From contig JADGJA010000040.1 of the NCBI GenBank assembly GCA_027596035.1, positions 1 through 62,093 on the forward strand: a stretch of 62,093 bases of DNA, given 5' to 3'. A program made the position numbers and the translations under genes. This document shows, in pieces, positions 1 through 12,351 of this stretch (position 1 is the stretch's first letter; each line of letters begins with the position of its first letter). Below the pieces are notes generated by a model. It was not told where the DNA came from, ran no database searches, and saw only the letters and a list, made by a program, of their open reading frames with translations. The stretch is from Thoreauomyces humboldtii. Taxonomy: Eukaryota; Chytridiomycota; Chytridiomycetes; Spizellomycetales; Powellomycetaceae.

Positions 1-3000
1 ACGATCCTCAATTCCTGACCGCACATGCCAGCAACAACCTGGCATACTGTCGTCTTGCCGGCACCAGTGTCTCCAACAAGCAGGACGGGCTCATTGTGGG
101 ATACGCACTTCCAGACGAGGGTGAACAGTCGTTTGGTGGTAGGAGTCCAGACGAGCTGATCGATGAGTCCCCCAACCAGGGTGGAAGCTGCGGCGAGGAC
201 GGTTTCGAAACCCTTCTCGTACATGCCTTCCACATCCACCTTGACCTTCATCTCCTTCTCGATGACATCTCTCACGATGGCGCGATCCTCGTCTGTTCGC
301 ATGCGTTCCCCGAGGAGACACCAACCTTCCTCCGCGAGCTCCTCGTAGCCTACGCAACCGCGACCGGCCCAGCGGAAGAGGTCGCGAAGGGTGACGAAAC
401 CGTGCTTGCCTTCGAAGACGCGACCGCGTCCTCGGGTTGACTGAAGGGACTTGTACACCGAAACGATCTTCTTCGCGTACGACGGTGCGATTTGGCATCG
501 ACGTTCCAGAATTACGTGCAGCTCCGGGGTAGGGATATCCCCAAAGTGGATCTCGAGGAATCGGTTACGGAATGCTCGGGAAAGCTGTTTTCGCCCGCCG
601 TAGGTCGTCCCTGCAGGGTTTTGTGTAGCAAAGAGCATGAAGGACGGGTGAGGACGGATGGTGGTCTGCGTTTCTGGAATAAATAGCTCGCGGTTATCAT
701 CGAGTAGACGGTTGAGAGACTCAAGAACGTCCGAGGGTGCAAGGTTGAGCTCGTCCAGGATCAGCCAATGTCCTTTTCGAAGGGCTGTAACCAAGATTCC
801 CTGGGAACAAAAATCCACCGAATTCGATTAGAAACCTTACAAGCAAATGGCCCTTCTTATGCATTATCCCCTTACCTCTTGCCAGACCAGTCGTCCGCGA
901 TCTCCACCCTCCTCGGCCTCGCCCCAGCCACCGACGTACTCGGCAACATCCGTGCCCTCGTGGTTGTTGACTCGCACGCACGTATGGCCGGTCAGCTTTG
1001 CCAGATACTCAACCATGCTAGTCTTTCCCGCACTGGTTGGACCCTGAATCAGCACGGGGTACTTTCCAGACATGACGGCACGGGCAAGGTACGCAAGGTT
1101 CTGGTTGACGGTCGGAGTGAGGATGTAGCTTTCATCAGCGGTGTCCATCCTGGCGAGAGGACCAACGGGGAGGTAGTAACCTCCAACACCGACGTGACGT
1201 TGCTCCTCGCCTTGGTCCGGGTTCTTCACATTGCGGTTCCGGTGCACGTCGACCTTCTTGCCGACGGTCGACTTGAGTTCGAATTCCATCTTTTCCCGAC
1301 TCTTGTCGCCGAGTCCGGTGCCGAAGGTCATGCAGCAGCCTTCCCATACTCCTCTTCGGAGGATCCATGTGCCTTTGATGGTGGTACCGACGGCGAATGT
1401 TAAGGCCCGAGCAAGAGTTCGCATGCTGAAGTGGACGCGATGGTCGGCGCCGTCGTACATGAGACCTTGAGCTGCATATCCGCGAACCGTGGTATAGAAG
1501 GTAGCGATATCATTACACAAATCTTCCCCCGCAGCGGAGGGAGGAAGGACCGCGGCAAGGTACTGCTTGATGATGGCAACCAAATCGGCGAACGTGGCGT
1601 CCGGAGCGTCGACCCAGAACTCGGTGAATCGACCACGGAGTCCCCCTGATAGTTCCTTTTTTCCTGCATCGTTTGCCGGGTTCATGCACCCGAACAGACG
1701 GAACCCGGGGTGCCTCACGACGGGCTCGGTGTCTCCACGCTCCAGCAGGACAAGACTCGACGTCGCTGAGGCCAGCAGACCAGTGAGACAGTCTAGAGTC
1801 TCGGGTGTGGCGAGGTTAATCTCATCGAGCAGAACCCACTGTCCTTCTCGAATTGCTTTGACGAGTGCGCCCTCAATGAATGAGAACAGGAGCGCAGAAG
1901 AGACTTTCTGATATGTTGTATCGAACGTCGTTAAGGTCTTGGCAAACTTTTGCCACTGACCTTCGAGATGGGCGTCGTAGGCTCGCTTCGTCTTCTTCTT
2001 CTTTGCTACAGGTTCGTCCGACACGAGCTCTCCCTTCAACTTGGCGAAAACGCCTTGAGCCATTTTGACTCCCATTCGGCATCCCTTGACGAAGACTGGC
2101 CACCTTCCGCCCTTGAAACCCTTTCGCACACCTTCAAGGAACGCAATGTTGGCCTTCACAGAGAAGGTCTGTGCAAACAGCGCCTCGAACTCGTTCAGAA
2201 CCGAGACGGCCAGAACCCGAACATCGACAGGTTTGAACCCTCCCAGAAGGTCGCTCGAGTCGGATTGCTGGGACATGTTGATGACCACGAGGGGAGTGTT
2301 GGTGAGATGAGCGAGGTACTGAACGACCGTGGTCTTTCCTGTTCCAGTCTCTCCGACGAGCAAGATGGGCTCGTTCTGACTGATTCCGACGGAAATACTT
2401 TCCAAGAGTCTCAGCGAAGACGGCGTTGGGGCGTAAGGACGCTGAGCAGTGACCTGCAGCGCATCGCGAGATCGCTTGGACAGACTGACGCGACCGACTG
2501 TGACCGCACTGGGGCTGGCTTGAAGGTTGGGGACATGAACATTGCAGTAGAACTGTACGCGGTGGGCAGCCACGCCGAGTTGCGCGCCAATCTTTTCGAC
2601 GATTGCATCACGCGAGGCTTTCGTGGGCATGCTCTCCGTGAAGCAATCGGCAGCTTCGCGAAGCAAATCCTCTCGCACTGACAAGGGCAGATCAACCTCT
2701 CCGTCGACGTCCATTTGGTCACCGGATTGATCCGATCGGTCCTTGACGCGAGGTTCGACGCGGTCACACCACTTGATGAGATCGCGCAGGGATGCTGTAC
2801 GACCGCCGCTGATAGTCTTATCCTTGTAAAGTCCCTCGATCAAGGTAAATGCGGCTAGAATTTGGGATTGTACACCACACTCTTTCAAACGAGGATAAAG
2901 GTGGTCGATCACTTCCACCACTTCGCCTTCGTCCAGTGCTTTGACGGGGATTTTGTGCCAAAGACCATCGCCGGCAGCCTGACCTTGTACCGACCGGTTC

Positions 3001-4632
3001 GTGCCCACGGATCGGGTGCCGAAGACTCGGAACCCTTCCTTTGCGCGAACCTTTTCTCCACGGCTGGCAACAAAAAGCCATCCCGTCTCAAGAAGAGGAA
3101 TCAGAACGCTGACCACCTCGAGTGGGGCCAGGTCGAAGTCCTCAAAGAGGATCCAGCGTCCCTCCATGACCGCAGTCGTCAGGACTCCAGGTTGCCATCG
3201 GAAGGAGCCGGGCGTCGAGGTGCAGATGTAAGTGCCCAGGAGGACCTTGGCGTCGGTCTGATCTCCTAGGTGGATCTTTAGCAGCGTTCCGTCCTTTCCA
3301 AGGGACTGGGCCGCTTGCTCCACTAACGCGGTTTTTCCTACGCCAGGGGCTCCTTCGAGCAGAATGGGCACGTCGAGCGAGAGTGCAAGCGCAATGCTGT
3401 GGAGGTTGCGGCGTGTGGTAAGCGTAGGGACCAAGTTGTCCTGCTGTATTCCGATTGATACTCCAGTGGCTGGAAGAAGCACGCCGGCGAGGTCCACTGC
3501 GAATGCGCAAAGATGGGCCGATGTGATCAGCACCAGGTTGGTGGACGTCAAAACCTCGCTAGCTGATATGAAGAGCTCAGCTTCTTGTTCGGCATCAGTC
3601 TCATCCTCGAGCAAACGCAAGACGGAAAGATGACCCTCCACCGAAGCTTCTCCAAGGTGTGTCCGAAGGAATATACTTCGCTCGCCATCCGACATGCCCA
3701 AGACAATGGAGAGTATCGAAGCGGTATACATGCGGATGCTTTGGTCTGTGTGTGTGAGGATTGTGTAAAGGGGAGTCCACGACAAGAGCGGCGTGACGGT
3801 CGAAGGATCCAGTCTGATAAAGCGATAAAGGCTGCGAACCATGGATGTGGTGCGCGCGATGGAGGTTGATGCTGTTGCGATATGCTACGGTATGGAGAGC
3901 GCACGTTCAGAAATCAAGAAAGTGTTGGTGTTGAGCTACAACAAAGCCCCGTACCAGTAAAAGGGAAGCGTCCTCAGCCATTGTCAACGCTCTGGTGGCG
4001 AATGAGCTGAGTTGTGGAGCCGATGGAAGAATCAAGGAGAATGCCAGCAGCATCTGCTCCAGCCGTCTTGACGCAGTGTCCACGTCCGTTTTCGCCATGG
4101 CGCGACCGTCAAGGTCATGCTTCGGACTGGCGGTGGCCGAGCTCGCCACCTCAGAGACAGCGTCGCCCGAGCACGTGCAAGCCCGGGAGAAGATCCGTTC
4201 GGCTCGATCCACGTCAGTAAGGGCCAGCAGCCACCGACCAGTCAAATCGATCAGAAGGGGCCTGCATAGTCGCGCAACGCAGAGGGTTAGGCATGGTCGT
4301 AAGAGGAGGGATGCAAGCAGGTCAAGCAGGTGCTGGCTGGTATGGTCGGCTACTGCTGAAGGAATGGTAGAGATAGACTGTAGGAGGGCCCGTTCGCGGC
4401 GTGTGATGCAGTGATGCGCTGTGGTTGAAAGGTCTGATGTCTCCGTCGGTGAAGAGGTGAGGTGAGCCAGGTGCGCAAGAGCGTTTCCGATGTCGGTCTC
4501 AAAGGTCAGACGATGATCGATGACGCCGGATGATGGGGTTGGGAAAGAGTCTGCTAGTTCTGAGAGCTCCGATGCTATCGGTTGACCCTGGTGAAGAGGG
4601 CCCCCTGTAGAGACGACTCCGTACTCTGCCAT
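1..4632 (-). CDS. MDN1: Midasin (dynein-like AAA ATPase of 60S ribosome biogenesis), 5' part only
   Basis: Midasin (yeast Rea1/Mdn1) is the giant AAA+ motor that strips assembly factors from pre-60S particles in nucleolus and nucleoplasm. Three exons are seen: 4632-3955, 3884-876 and 800-1 (open at the window edge), with phase-0 introns of 70 and 75 nt. They encode about 1,495 residues: the N-terminal domain and AAA1 to AAA4. Four Walker A motifs are visible in order: EGAPGVGKT, VGETGTGKT, QGPTSAGKT and VGDTGAGKT. Walker B-like stretches include LLDEINLA and ILDELNLA. The later AAA modules, the linker and the MIDAS domain lie outside the window. The start (MAEYG) is chosen at the first Met of the family-like region; the frame stays open upstream to about 4893 but reads like 5'UTR. 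Family identity is secure; the exact start is less so. Confidence 0.95.
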
Positions 4633-5050
4633 GCTGTTGGGAGAATCGTATGGACGGAGTCGATTGGGGCTGAGCAGACAGGAGGATAAGACCGATCTGA
4701 CCGATGGTGATTCCCACTGTAGGAGACCCCTTGTAGAGTGCGGAGGACGGCCTGGAACTTGGGTCCTTGAACAGCCAGCTGCCCTTGACGCAGTGGGAAA
4801 TGTGGTGGGGGAACAGGTCGGGAAACAGGGAGAAAAGAACACAGGTGAGGAAAAAAGAAAGAAAGATGAGGGTTTCGCGCAGCTGTGACTCACACACGGT
4901 TGCGCTCAAAGGTTCGCACATCAAGTGACACAGCCACCGACAGACTCCGTCCACCTTTCGAATGGGCAGTTCTATAGAGGCCTAAACTGGGCGTGCGAAC
5001 GAAGGCAAGCAGCAAGGTACGTCATGTAGGAACGATTTGCGGCAGAGGAG
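4633..5050. other. Intergenic: MDN1 upstream region and 5-phosphatase 3' end
   Basis: No gene seen. The stretch holds the MDN1 5' flank (both neighbours are on the minus strand). A minus-strand frame is open through 4633-4893 in phase with MDN1, but its composition looks non-coding. Confidence 0.5.
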
Positions 5051-7074
5051 TCATATTGGATTAGAGCCCGCCCCAGATCCTACTAAATGCTGCATGGGCT
5101 CCTCGGTTCCCTTCGTCAAAGACTCCTGATCACCATCGAACCCTGCCGGCACATCGTGCACCCTGGCATCCCTCCTTCTTCTTCCGAACCGACACCCCGC
5201 AAGACACCCCACATTCCCTCCGTACGATCGCTTCTTTGCAGAATCGGCTCGATGTCGATCCACAGCGTACGGAGGGGCCGGGACGTCGAGAAGCGAGTAG
5301 ATGCCGTACACAGGCTTGTGGTCGCTGATGTAGACGTCCGGACAGTCCGTATAGACATCCACGCGGACACGTGGGTTGAGACGAGCTCCCAGGGGTGGTG
5401 GAAGGTGATGATGGTAGGAGCCAGAAGCGGATCGTGGGATGAAGGATGATGCAGACAAGCTGCGGTGATGAGCGCGGTCGTTCGGACACCGACTTCGGAA
5501 GAGAATGCGGTCGGTGTAACTTGGCATCCGTTGCTTTTTCGAGGAATCGTAGCCCGGAGGCTCTACGATGGTCGATGCGATGGCGGACATGAGAGTCGGT
5601 GTGAGGGGAGTTGTGGGTGTGGATGAAGACGGGACGTCGAACTTGAACGTGGGGCGGAAGGAGATGGGACCTTCGGAAAAGTCGTTGAAAATGGTCTTTG
5701 CTAGGTAAGCTTTGCGGAGCTCGTCGTTATTCAGAAACACCTGTAGAACCCGGCTGGGTCAGTATCAAAGTGGAAGTTTGGCGTTTCAAGTCCTTTACCC
5801 CAATATCTGGGTCTGGTTTAGCGAGCAGGGCTTTTGCCCAAGTCGTCATGCGTGTCCCAAGATCGGTACGGTAGTTCAGATCTCCCATCCAGAAAACGTA
5901 GTCGAAGCGTTCAACCACGCCTGGAAGCTCTACTTTCAAAGTCAGCAAATCACATTATCTGCTTGGTCAAACATGTCACACACTTTGATCTGCAATAGTA
6001 TATCCCGGCAGCGATATGCTGCTGTTGATTTTGCTCCAATCAGCATTACGTCGCTCGCTTGCACCCTCATGTGCTAAAAACTAGTTCATTGAGCCTCCTG
6101 CGGGAAACGGTCATAAACTATATCTCAAGATTACCTTTCAGGTGAGCATTGAGAAAGCAAAAACTTTGGCCCATCATGCGAAACGAAACTCCAACCGCAC
6201 CCTTCGCACCGTTAAGGTACACCGCTATATCTGCCGTCTGAGGATCTGAAAGTCATGAGTCAGCTACCACTTGACAAGCGGACCTCCCAGTACAGATATA
6301 CCTGAGAGAAGATCGGAACATCGTCTATCGACAAGCAGGGCGATATGCAAGCCCACCAAGGTCCTTGTCGCCATGATGACAAAATCCGGCAGCTCCTTCT
6401 TCAGAACCTCTACCCATTTAGACTTTTCGCGTGGATTTCGAAGGGCCGCCGTTTCTAGCCTCTCCTCGCACTCTTGCGTTGCGATGACAGCAATGTCACA
6501 GCCACGAGCGGGATGGAGAAACGCTGCTGGTCCCTCGCGGGGAACTCGGGCATTCATGTTCCATGTGCCCGCGAAAATCGTTAGCGGGCTAGCTTGATGC
6601 AAATGGGACGTTGACTTTGCAAATGTCTGTCGGATGGTGCGAGTCACGGTGTTGAAGCTGCCTCGTAGGTTCTGAGCAGATAGACCGCTGCGGAGTGTTC
6701 GTGGTCGCGTGGCTGGATGTGAGGGGGTCGAAGATGATGGCAGATGTAAAGAGTTGAAAGTTTCCGGCAGCGGCAGCCGGGTAGGTGGAACTAGGTCGGG
6801 TGTAGCTGCAGTCGTGGTAATAATTGGCGGTAGCGGCTTCTTGATCGATACATTAGGAGCGCTACCGCCTGTTGTTTTTTAAGTCTTCTTTCATGCAGCG
6901 GGGATCGGATGGCTTTCATAGTATTCACCTACTGATTGGTTCGATCGGGAGGGTGGCCCGTTCTCCAGTGTCCCATCCTGAAGGCAACGTCGTGCGCATT
7001 GCTTTCGCTCGACCGGGAGGTGAAGATGCTAACAATGCGATTTCATCCCCGTCATCCATTAGTAGTTTGGGCAT
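5051..7074 (-). CDS. Inositol polyphosphate 5-phosphatase (IPP5c domain)
   Basis: Removes the 5-phosphate from phosphoinositides or soluble inositol polyphosphates. Six exons fit in phase: 7074-6933, 6868-6294, 6237-6135, 6073-5984, 5920-5799 and 5740-5051, giving about 573 residues. Catalytic-core motifs appear in order: FAGTWNMN, ATQECEE, NGAKGAVGVSF, AHLKAHEGASERRNADW, FWMGDLNYR, PSYTDRILF and SDHKPVYG. These cover the metal-binding Asn/Glu, the GDxNxR motif and the catalytic Asp-His pair. A roughly 165-residue Ser/Pro-rich N-terminus precedes the domain, and there is no Sac1 domain, so it is not a synaptojanin-type protein. The second intron (6238-6293) could use other nearby sites. The gene is divergent from SYF1, with 257 bp between starts. 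Which 5-phosphatase subfamily it belongs to cannot be decided by eye. Confidence 0.93.
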
Positions 7075-7331
7075 GGGTCCTCCTCCTTCGTTGACCCTTC
7101 TTGGCTTCAAAGTTGCGGAAAGGGGTCATCGCGGTTGAGCTGACGGAAGACCCCCCAGGAAGACCCCCGCTGGAACTTGGAAGCCTGGAAGTGGGTAGCT
7201 GTCGACCCTTCGGGCCAAAAGCCAAACATTTGACCACCGTTTCCCAACCTCGCCTTCCTGGTGATCTAAGAGAATCTCGTAGGAGGTGCAGCGCATCTGC
7301 CCACTTGTCCCCCCGCAAAGTCTTGATCGTC
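7075..7331. promoter_or_regulatory. Shared divergent promoter of the 5-phosphatase and SYF1
   Basis: The 257 bp between the two start codons must hold both promoters. No TATA box or repeated operator stood out. This is inferred from gene arrangement only. Confidence 0.4.
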
Positions 7332-10300
7332 ATGCCGGCTGCTGCTCTCCGTAAAGCTCCCGCGGACAAGGGCTCGCTTGCGGGAAAAGCACCGAAGGAA
7401 GATGCCGCAATTCTCGAGCAGTTTCTACTCATCCAGCCCGACGACATTCGTATGTGCCAATACTCCAGTGCTTGCATTCTGAAGGTCTTCTCACCATGTA
7501 ATGCCTTCGATTTGCAGCTCACGAAGAGGAGTGCCTGCGAAATCCGTTTACGTTGAAGACGTGGCTCCGCTATATCGAACACAAGAAGACTGCCTCGCTG
7601 GAGCAGCGCATCTTTATCTACGAACGAGCGGTAAAGGAGCTTCCCGGAAGCTACAAACTGTGGAAGGCCTACTTGGACTTGCGGACCGGAGAGCTCCTCA
7701 AGGGAGTACCCGATATCGAGACGCACTTCCGAACACGTAAACGGGACCTACGAGACGACGAATGGTCCCGCGTCAACAACTGCTTTGAACGAAGCCTTGT
7801 GCTCTGCAACAAGTTCCCGGTCATCTGGCTAGCATTCTGCCAGTTCCTCATGCACCAGGAAAACGTAACGCATTGCCGAAGGACCTTCGATCGTGCCCTC
7901 CGAGCGCTTCCAGTCACGCAGCACGAAAAGATCTGGGAGTCATACCTGAAGTTCGCCAAGCAGGCAAAAGGCGAAACGGTCGTCAGGATATGGCGAAGAT
8001 ACTTGAAACTGCAGCCGCAGGAAGCCGAGGAGTACGTGGGTGTCTTGACTGCTCTGAATCCACCGAGGCACGGGGAGGCCGCCCGGGTTTTGGCTTCAAT
8101 CGTTGGGAACCCCAAGTTCACCTCCCGACACGGAAAGAGCCAATATCAGCTTTGGACGGAGCTTTGCGATCTAGTCACGGAGCCCTCTGTGCAGCAGGAT
8201 AGCCAAAAGAACCTGCGCGTGGAACCGATCGACGCCGAACGCATCATCCGAAGCGGAATTGCGCGGTTTTCGGACCAGGTTGGACGGTTATGGAACACCC
8301 TGGCAAAATTTTGGATGTTTCAGCAGGAGTGGGAGAAAGCTCGCGACGTGTACGAAGAGGCCATCAAATCAGTGAAGACTGTCCGAGACTTTTCCATTGT
8401 CTTCGATGCATACGCGGCTATGGAGGAAACCGTACTGACTCGAAGTATGGAGGAGCTGGCCAACAACACCAGCGACGAAGTTGATGGCGTCGATGATGCC
8501 GACATCGATCTGCGATTGGCACGCTTTGAGAAACTAATGGAACGTCGACCATTCCTTGTCAACGATGTGGTGCTACGACAAAACCCGCACAACGTGAACG
8601 AGTGGGAGAAGCGGGTCGAGCTTTGGAAGGAACGTGGGAACGCGAAGAAGGTAGTGGAGACATATACTCAAGCGATCGAAACTATTCATGTCAAACGTGC
8701 CGTTGGAAAGCTCCATATGCTTCTTGTGCACTTTGCCGAGTACTACGAGGGCATCCAGGACCTCGAAACTGCCCGAACGGTCTTTGAACAAGCCACTACC
8801 ATATCGTATAAACGCGCCGACGATTTGGCCGAGGTGTGGTGCCAGTGGGCCGAGATGGAGTTGCGAAACGAGAACTTCGAGGACGCTTTGGAGGTCATGG
8901 GCCGCGCGACCACACCGCCCAAGGGCGGAGCAGCTTTCATCGCCTCTATCCGGTACACCGATGAAAAGCGAGAACCTCAACAACGACTTTTCAAGTCGAT
9001 AAAATTGTGGTCCTTCTTCGTCGATCTGGAGGAATCGATAGGCACGACAGACAGTACCCGTGCTGTTTACGACCGTATCATCGAGCTCAAGATCGCCACC
9101 CCACAGATCATCATAAACTTTGCTGCGTTCCTGGAAGACAACAAGTGGTACGAAGAGGTAAGATCCGTCAGGAATCCTCTTGCCACAATTTAAGTGAGAG
9201 GCACTCACGATGTGCCATTTCTTCGCTCTTGCCAGAGTTACCGTGTTTTTGAACGGGGGATCGAGCACTTCGGATACCCCATCGCGTTCGACATTTGGAA
9301 CGTATACCTCACAAAGTTCATCGAGCGCTACGCAGGCACAAAGTTGGAGCGTGCACGAGATCTGTTCGAGCACGCCGTCGACAAGGTCCCACCAAAGTTC
9401 GCTAAGGCGTTGTACCTCATGTACGCCAAGCTGGAAGAGGATCATGGACTCGCACGACATGCCATGCGAATCTATGACCGAGCAACCCGTGCCGTCGGAG
9501 ACGAGGACCGCTTCGAAATGTTCACCATCTACATCGCTAAGGCTACCTCCTACTTTGGACTCACATCCACTCGCGAGATCTACGAACGTGCCATCGAAGC
9601 TCTTCCCGACAAACAGGCTCGTGATATTTCGGTCCGCTTCTCGGACATGGAGACTCGTCTCGGCGAGATTGACCGAGCACGCGCCATCCTCGGCTACTGT
9701 TCGCAATTCTGCGACCCCCGCATGGACGCCGAGTTCTGGAGAATTTGGCACGAGTTTGAGGTGAAGCACGGAAACGAGGACACCTTCAAGGAGATGCTAC
9801 GGTAGGCTTGAGTACAGATTACCGGTAATTTACCAGAGGATGATATCTCGCTGACGTTTTCGATTGCCTCCTTCAGTATCAAACGTTCCGTTCAAGCCAA
9901 GTACAACACCGAAGTCAACTTCATCTCCGCGCAGCTCCTGGCAGCCCGCGCACAAGGGCAACCCCTCGATGAAGCCTTGGCTCCCAACGCCGCACCCACC
10001 ACCATGGCCGAACTGGAGGCTCTCGCCCTCCGGGACGACGCCGAACGCATCGAAGAAGACCGCGTCGCCGCGGAAGCGGGCGGAACGCGAATCGTCGGCT
10101 TCGTACGAGCCACCGTCACCGAACCCAAGGTCACCTCCAAACCGTCCGATGCGGCGAACACAGATGAGATCGAGATCTCGGATGACGACGAGGACGAGGA
10201 CGAACGTCAAGACAACGACGGGAATGGCATGGAAGTGGACGAGCCAACTCCCGCGGCCGAACCCGAGGTCGCCAAGGGAGGCCTGGAAAAGCGTGCTGTG

Positions 10301-10390
10301 CCTGAAGGTGTCTTTGGGGGGTTGGGAGCGGACGCAAAGCAGGCCGAGGAAAAGTTGGGAGCGAAGGAACGTTTCAAGCGGAAGCGATAA
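7332..10390 (+). CDS. SYF1: Pre-mRNA splicing factor SYF1 (XAB2), HAT-repeat protein
   Basis: A component of the Prp19/NineTeen complex that acts in spliceosome activation (XAB2 in animals, also linked to transcription-coupled repair). Four exons (7332-7449, 7518-9157, 9236-9801, 9877-10390) give 945 residues, the usual family length. Seen in the protein: the N-terminal motif IPHEEECLRNPF, then HAT (half-TPR) repeats almost throughout, the signature FLVNDVVLRQNPHNVNEW, and the C-terminal block IKRSVQAKYNTEVNFISAQ. An acidic region follows, then the tail KRAVPEGVFGGLG, as in XAB2. The C-terminus is Lys/Arg-rich. The gene's last coding bases and 3'UTR have a diverged second copy near 13.36-13.56 kb. 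Confidence 0.96.
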
Positions 10391-10540
10391 GGGATAAAAT
10401 CTTGTTTTCAGTTGGGATAACAGGGAAAAACTGACCTATATTGAATTTTTTTCAAATCATTCCTTAGCGTGAAGCATCAAGTCGTAGAGTAGATTTCATG
10501 CTGCTATCACCAAGGGGCCATTTGATCCGTCGATTAGTTT
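10316..10540 (+). repeat. SYF1 3'-end duplication, copy A (parental)
   Basis: Contains the last SYF1 codons and proximal 3'UTR. Shared with copy B: gcggacgcaaagcag, a stop-region match (gataagggataaaa against gatgagggatgaaa), then cgtagagtag and a gctgct block. Same orientation as copy B, about 3.05 kb apart. Confidence 0.7.
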
Positions 10541-10919
10541 GCCAATTGGTTTTCTTCATAAAGGTTTCAGCTTAGCAACTGGCACCGAAAACCCTCGATT
10601 CGCAATGAATATAGGCTTTTTTCGCGGTGAAACCTTCCATAAGATCAAAGCTATACTTCTTCCATCTGTTTTCCCCTTCGGCCAGGAAGATTACGGCCTC
10701 GGCAACGACCTTGGCAGCGCGGGGGATTCATCGCCAGACCAATGACCACTTTGGCACGGCCGAAAGCAGGGACGAAGGCAGACCGCTTCGGGATCCCTGA
10801 TGTTCACCTCTCTCTTCACGTCCCTGCACACCATGTTTATGTCATATGTTCTTAAATGCTATACGCGCCATCCGGCAGCCCTGAATATACCCGCATTGAA
10901 CGCTGGGCCAACAATGCGA
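10391..10919. other. Intergenic between convergent SYF1 and the nuclease-kinase gene
   Basis: SYF1 3'UTR and the 3' flank of the minus-strand gene. The block at about 10316-10540 is the better-preserved member of the duplicated SYF1 3' end. No other gene was seen. Confidence 0.5.
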
Positions 10920-12351
10920 TCAGGTAAAAAAGCCTTCGACGGCAAGGAGCTCCCCTGCCAGCTCTTCCGCGGAGGCACCGGTCTTCGAGAGACCGAAGTC
11001 AATGACCCGCACGCTGTTGGATGCGGGGTCGTACAGGAAGTTCTCGACGCGGACGTCGCCGTGGAGAACGCCTAGCGCATGGACCTTGGCCAGCGCAGCC
11101 AGGGCCAGGGAAATGATGGTTCCGCGGTCTCCTACCGAGTCACACACGTTCTTGAGCGGCTCCCCGGCGTGATCCATGCGAAGAACGTGGAGCATGTTCC
11201 ACACGCAGCAGCAACCGTGGAAAGTGGGGACTGCGGACCCATGCAGAGGCTCCAGAGTCCTGTAAATGGAGACTTCGTTCTTCATTTGCGAGGCCAGGTC
11301 GTGATGCTGGCTGGCATCCACGCATTTGAACAGACTCGGAGGACCGCCGCGGAAGGAGCCGCGAGCAATGATTGCATTGCTCCGATCAATCGTCTTTTCG
11401 AACTGGATATCGTTCGGGCCGATATCTTCCATCTCGTACCTGTTGAATGACTGTTAGCAGTTGTGGTAGAAGAGGAGAATGCAGCAATTGAACTTGCCGA
11501 CTGTCTGCACTGACTGTCGAGCTGCGAGGTGCTTGGGACCGGCGTTGCAATGCTGGTGATGTCCCGGCCGAGGAGCCTTTGCTGGCAGGCCTGGGCGAGG
11601 CCGTCGGTGACGCGTAAAACCAGCGCTCGTCTACCAACCGTAGCAGGGTAAGATAACCGACCAATAGCTTGGAGTCGTCGTTGAACGCAAACGGTCCGGC
11701 CACGCGCAATCGCCCAGAACGTTCTCCAGCCCGTTCAAAAAACCATGTTCTGTCGAAAGTGGTGAGGACACCATAACGGTGATCGTTGAACGTCATGTAT
11801 CCATAAAGTTGCGAGAGAGCCTTCGCCACCCGCTTTGGTGGTTTCCCCACTGGTGTTTCTTTCACTTCGGCCGTGTAAGCGGCGATAATGTCAGTCACGT
11901 CAAAGGCCCATGGTGTCTTGAACTCAACGCATAACCTGGGTTTCAGCGAGTTGGGCGAACGCCAAACTCGGTCGGGGTCGCCGACGAGGTCAAGCGCCCC
12001 AGCAGGGGCATACATCTCACCCGTCTTTACCTGCGCATACGATGCGAGCTCGGACAAGTGTCCGAAAAGCATCGAGTCAGCATGGCTTTGCACGGTCATC
12101 TCGTTCGAGGTCGGAGGAACCGTGCGAGGAGGGTTCGGCGGTCGGAAGTTGCCACATTCCACGGCGTCAAAGTCAATGGTGCGAAGTCGCATCAGGTCGG
12201 CAAACGACGTCCAGGGAAGAAGCTCATTCAGGTCCGTGCGCGGCCAGGCAGGATTTGTAGTGGTCGTGCCTGAGAGAGCATCGTGGACGATTCTGAGCGC
12301 GGGCAGCGTGAGGTCGTTGAGGTACTGTGACAAAGAGTATCGCGGGGGCAT
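10920..12351 (-). CDS. PD-(D/E)XK nuclease-like plus protein-kinase-like protein (Crinkler-effector type)
   Basis: The first part (12351 to about 11490) carries a restriction-endonuclease-fold signature: an Asp-containing LDLVGDPD strand, then LCVEFKTPW (the E-x-K pair), then SQLYGYM resembling the QxxxY motif. The second part (about 11450-10920) is a compact kinase-like domain with an invariant-Lys candidate LFKCVD, LHGDVRVENFL (catalytic loop) and VIDFG (DFG). It ends soon after DFG, so the C-lobe is very short. Fungal and oomycete Crinkler-type proteins are known to pair such nuclease and kinase domains; that is the basis for the call. The join is unsettled: a 43-nt intron with donor GTTCAA near 11506 keeps frame, but other joins exist. 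The frame is open upstream to 12984, so the start MPPRYS is a choice. Function in this organism is unknown. Confidence 0.65.

Noticed and set aside
1950..2681. 243-codon plus-strand frame opposite MDN1
   Set aside because: Antisense shadow of the AAA2 region of midasin.
7052..7726. 224-codon minus-strand frame over the SYF1 5' end
   Set aside because: Antisense to SYF1 exons 1-2; the real minus-strand gene here is exon 1 of the 5-phosphatase in another frame.
8573..9769. 398-codon antisense frame opposite SYF1
   Set aside because: It mirrors codon structure of the well-supported SYF1 gene and even crosses its intron; no family motifs.
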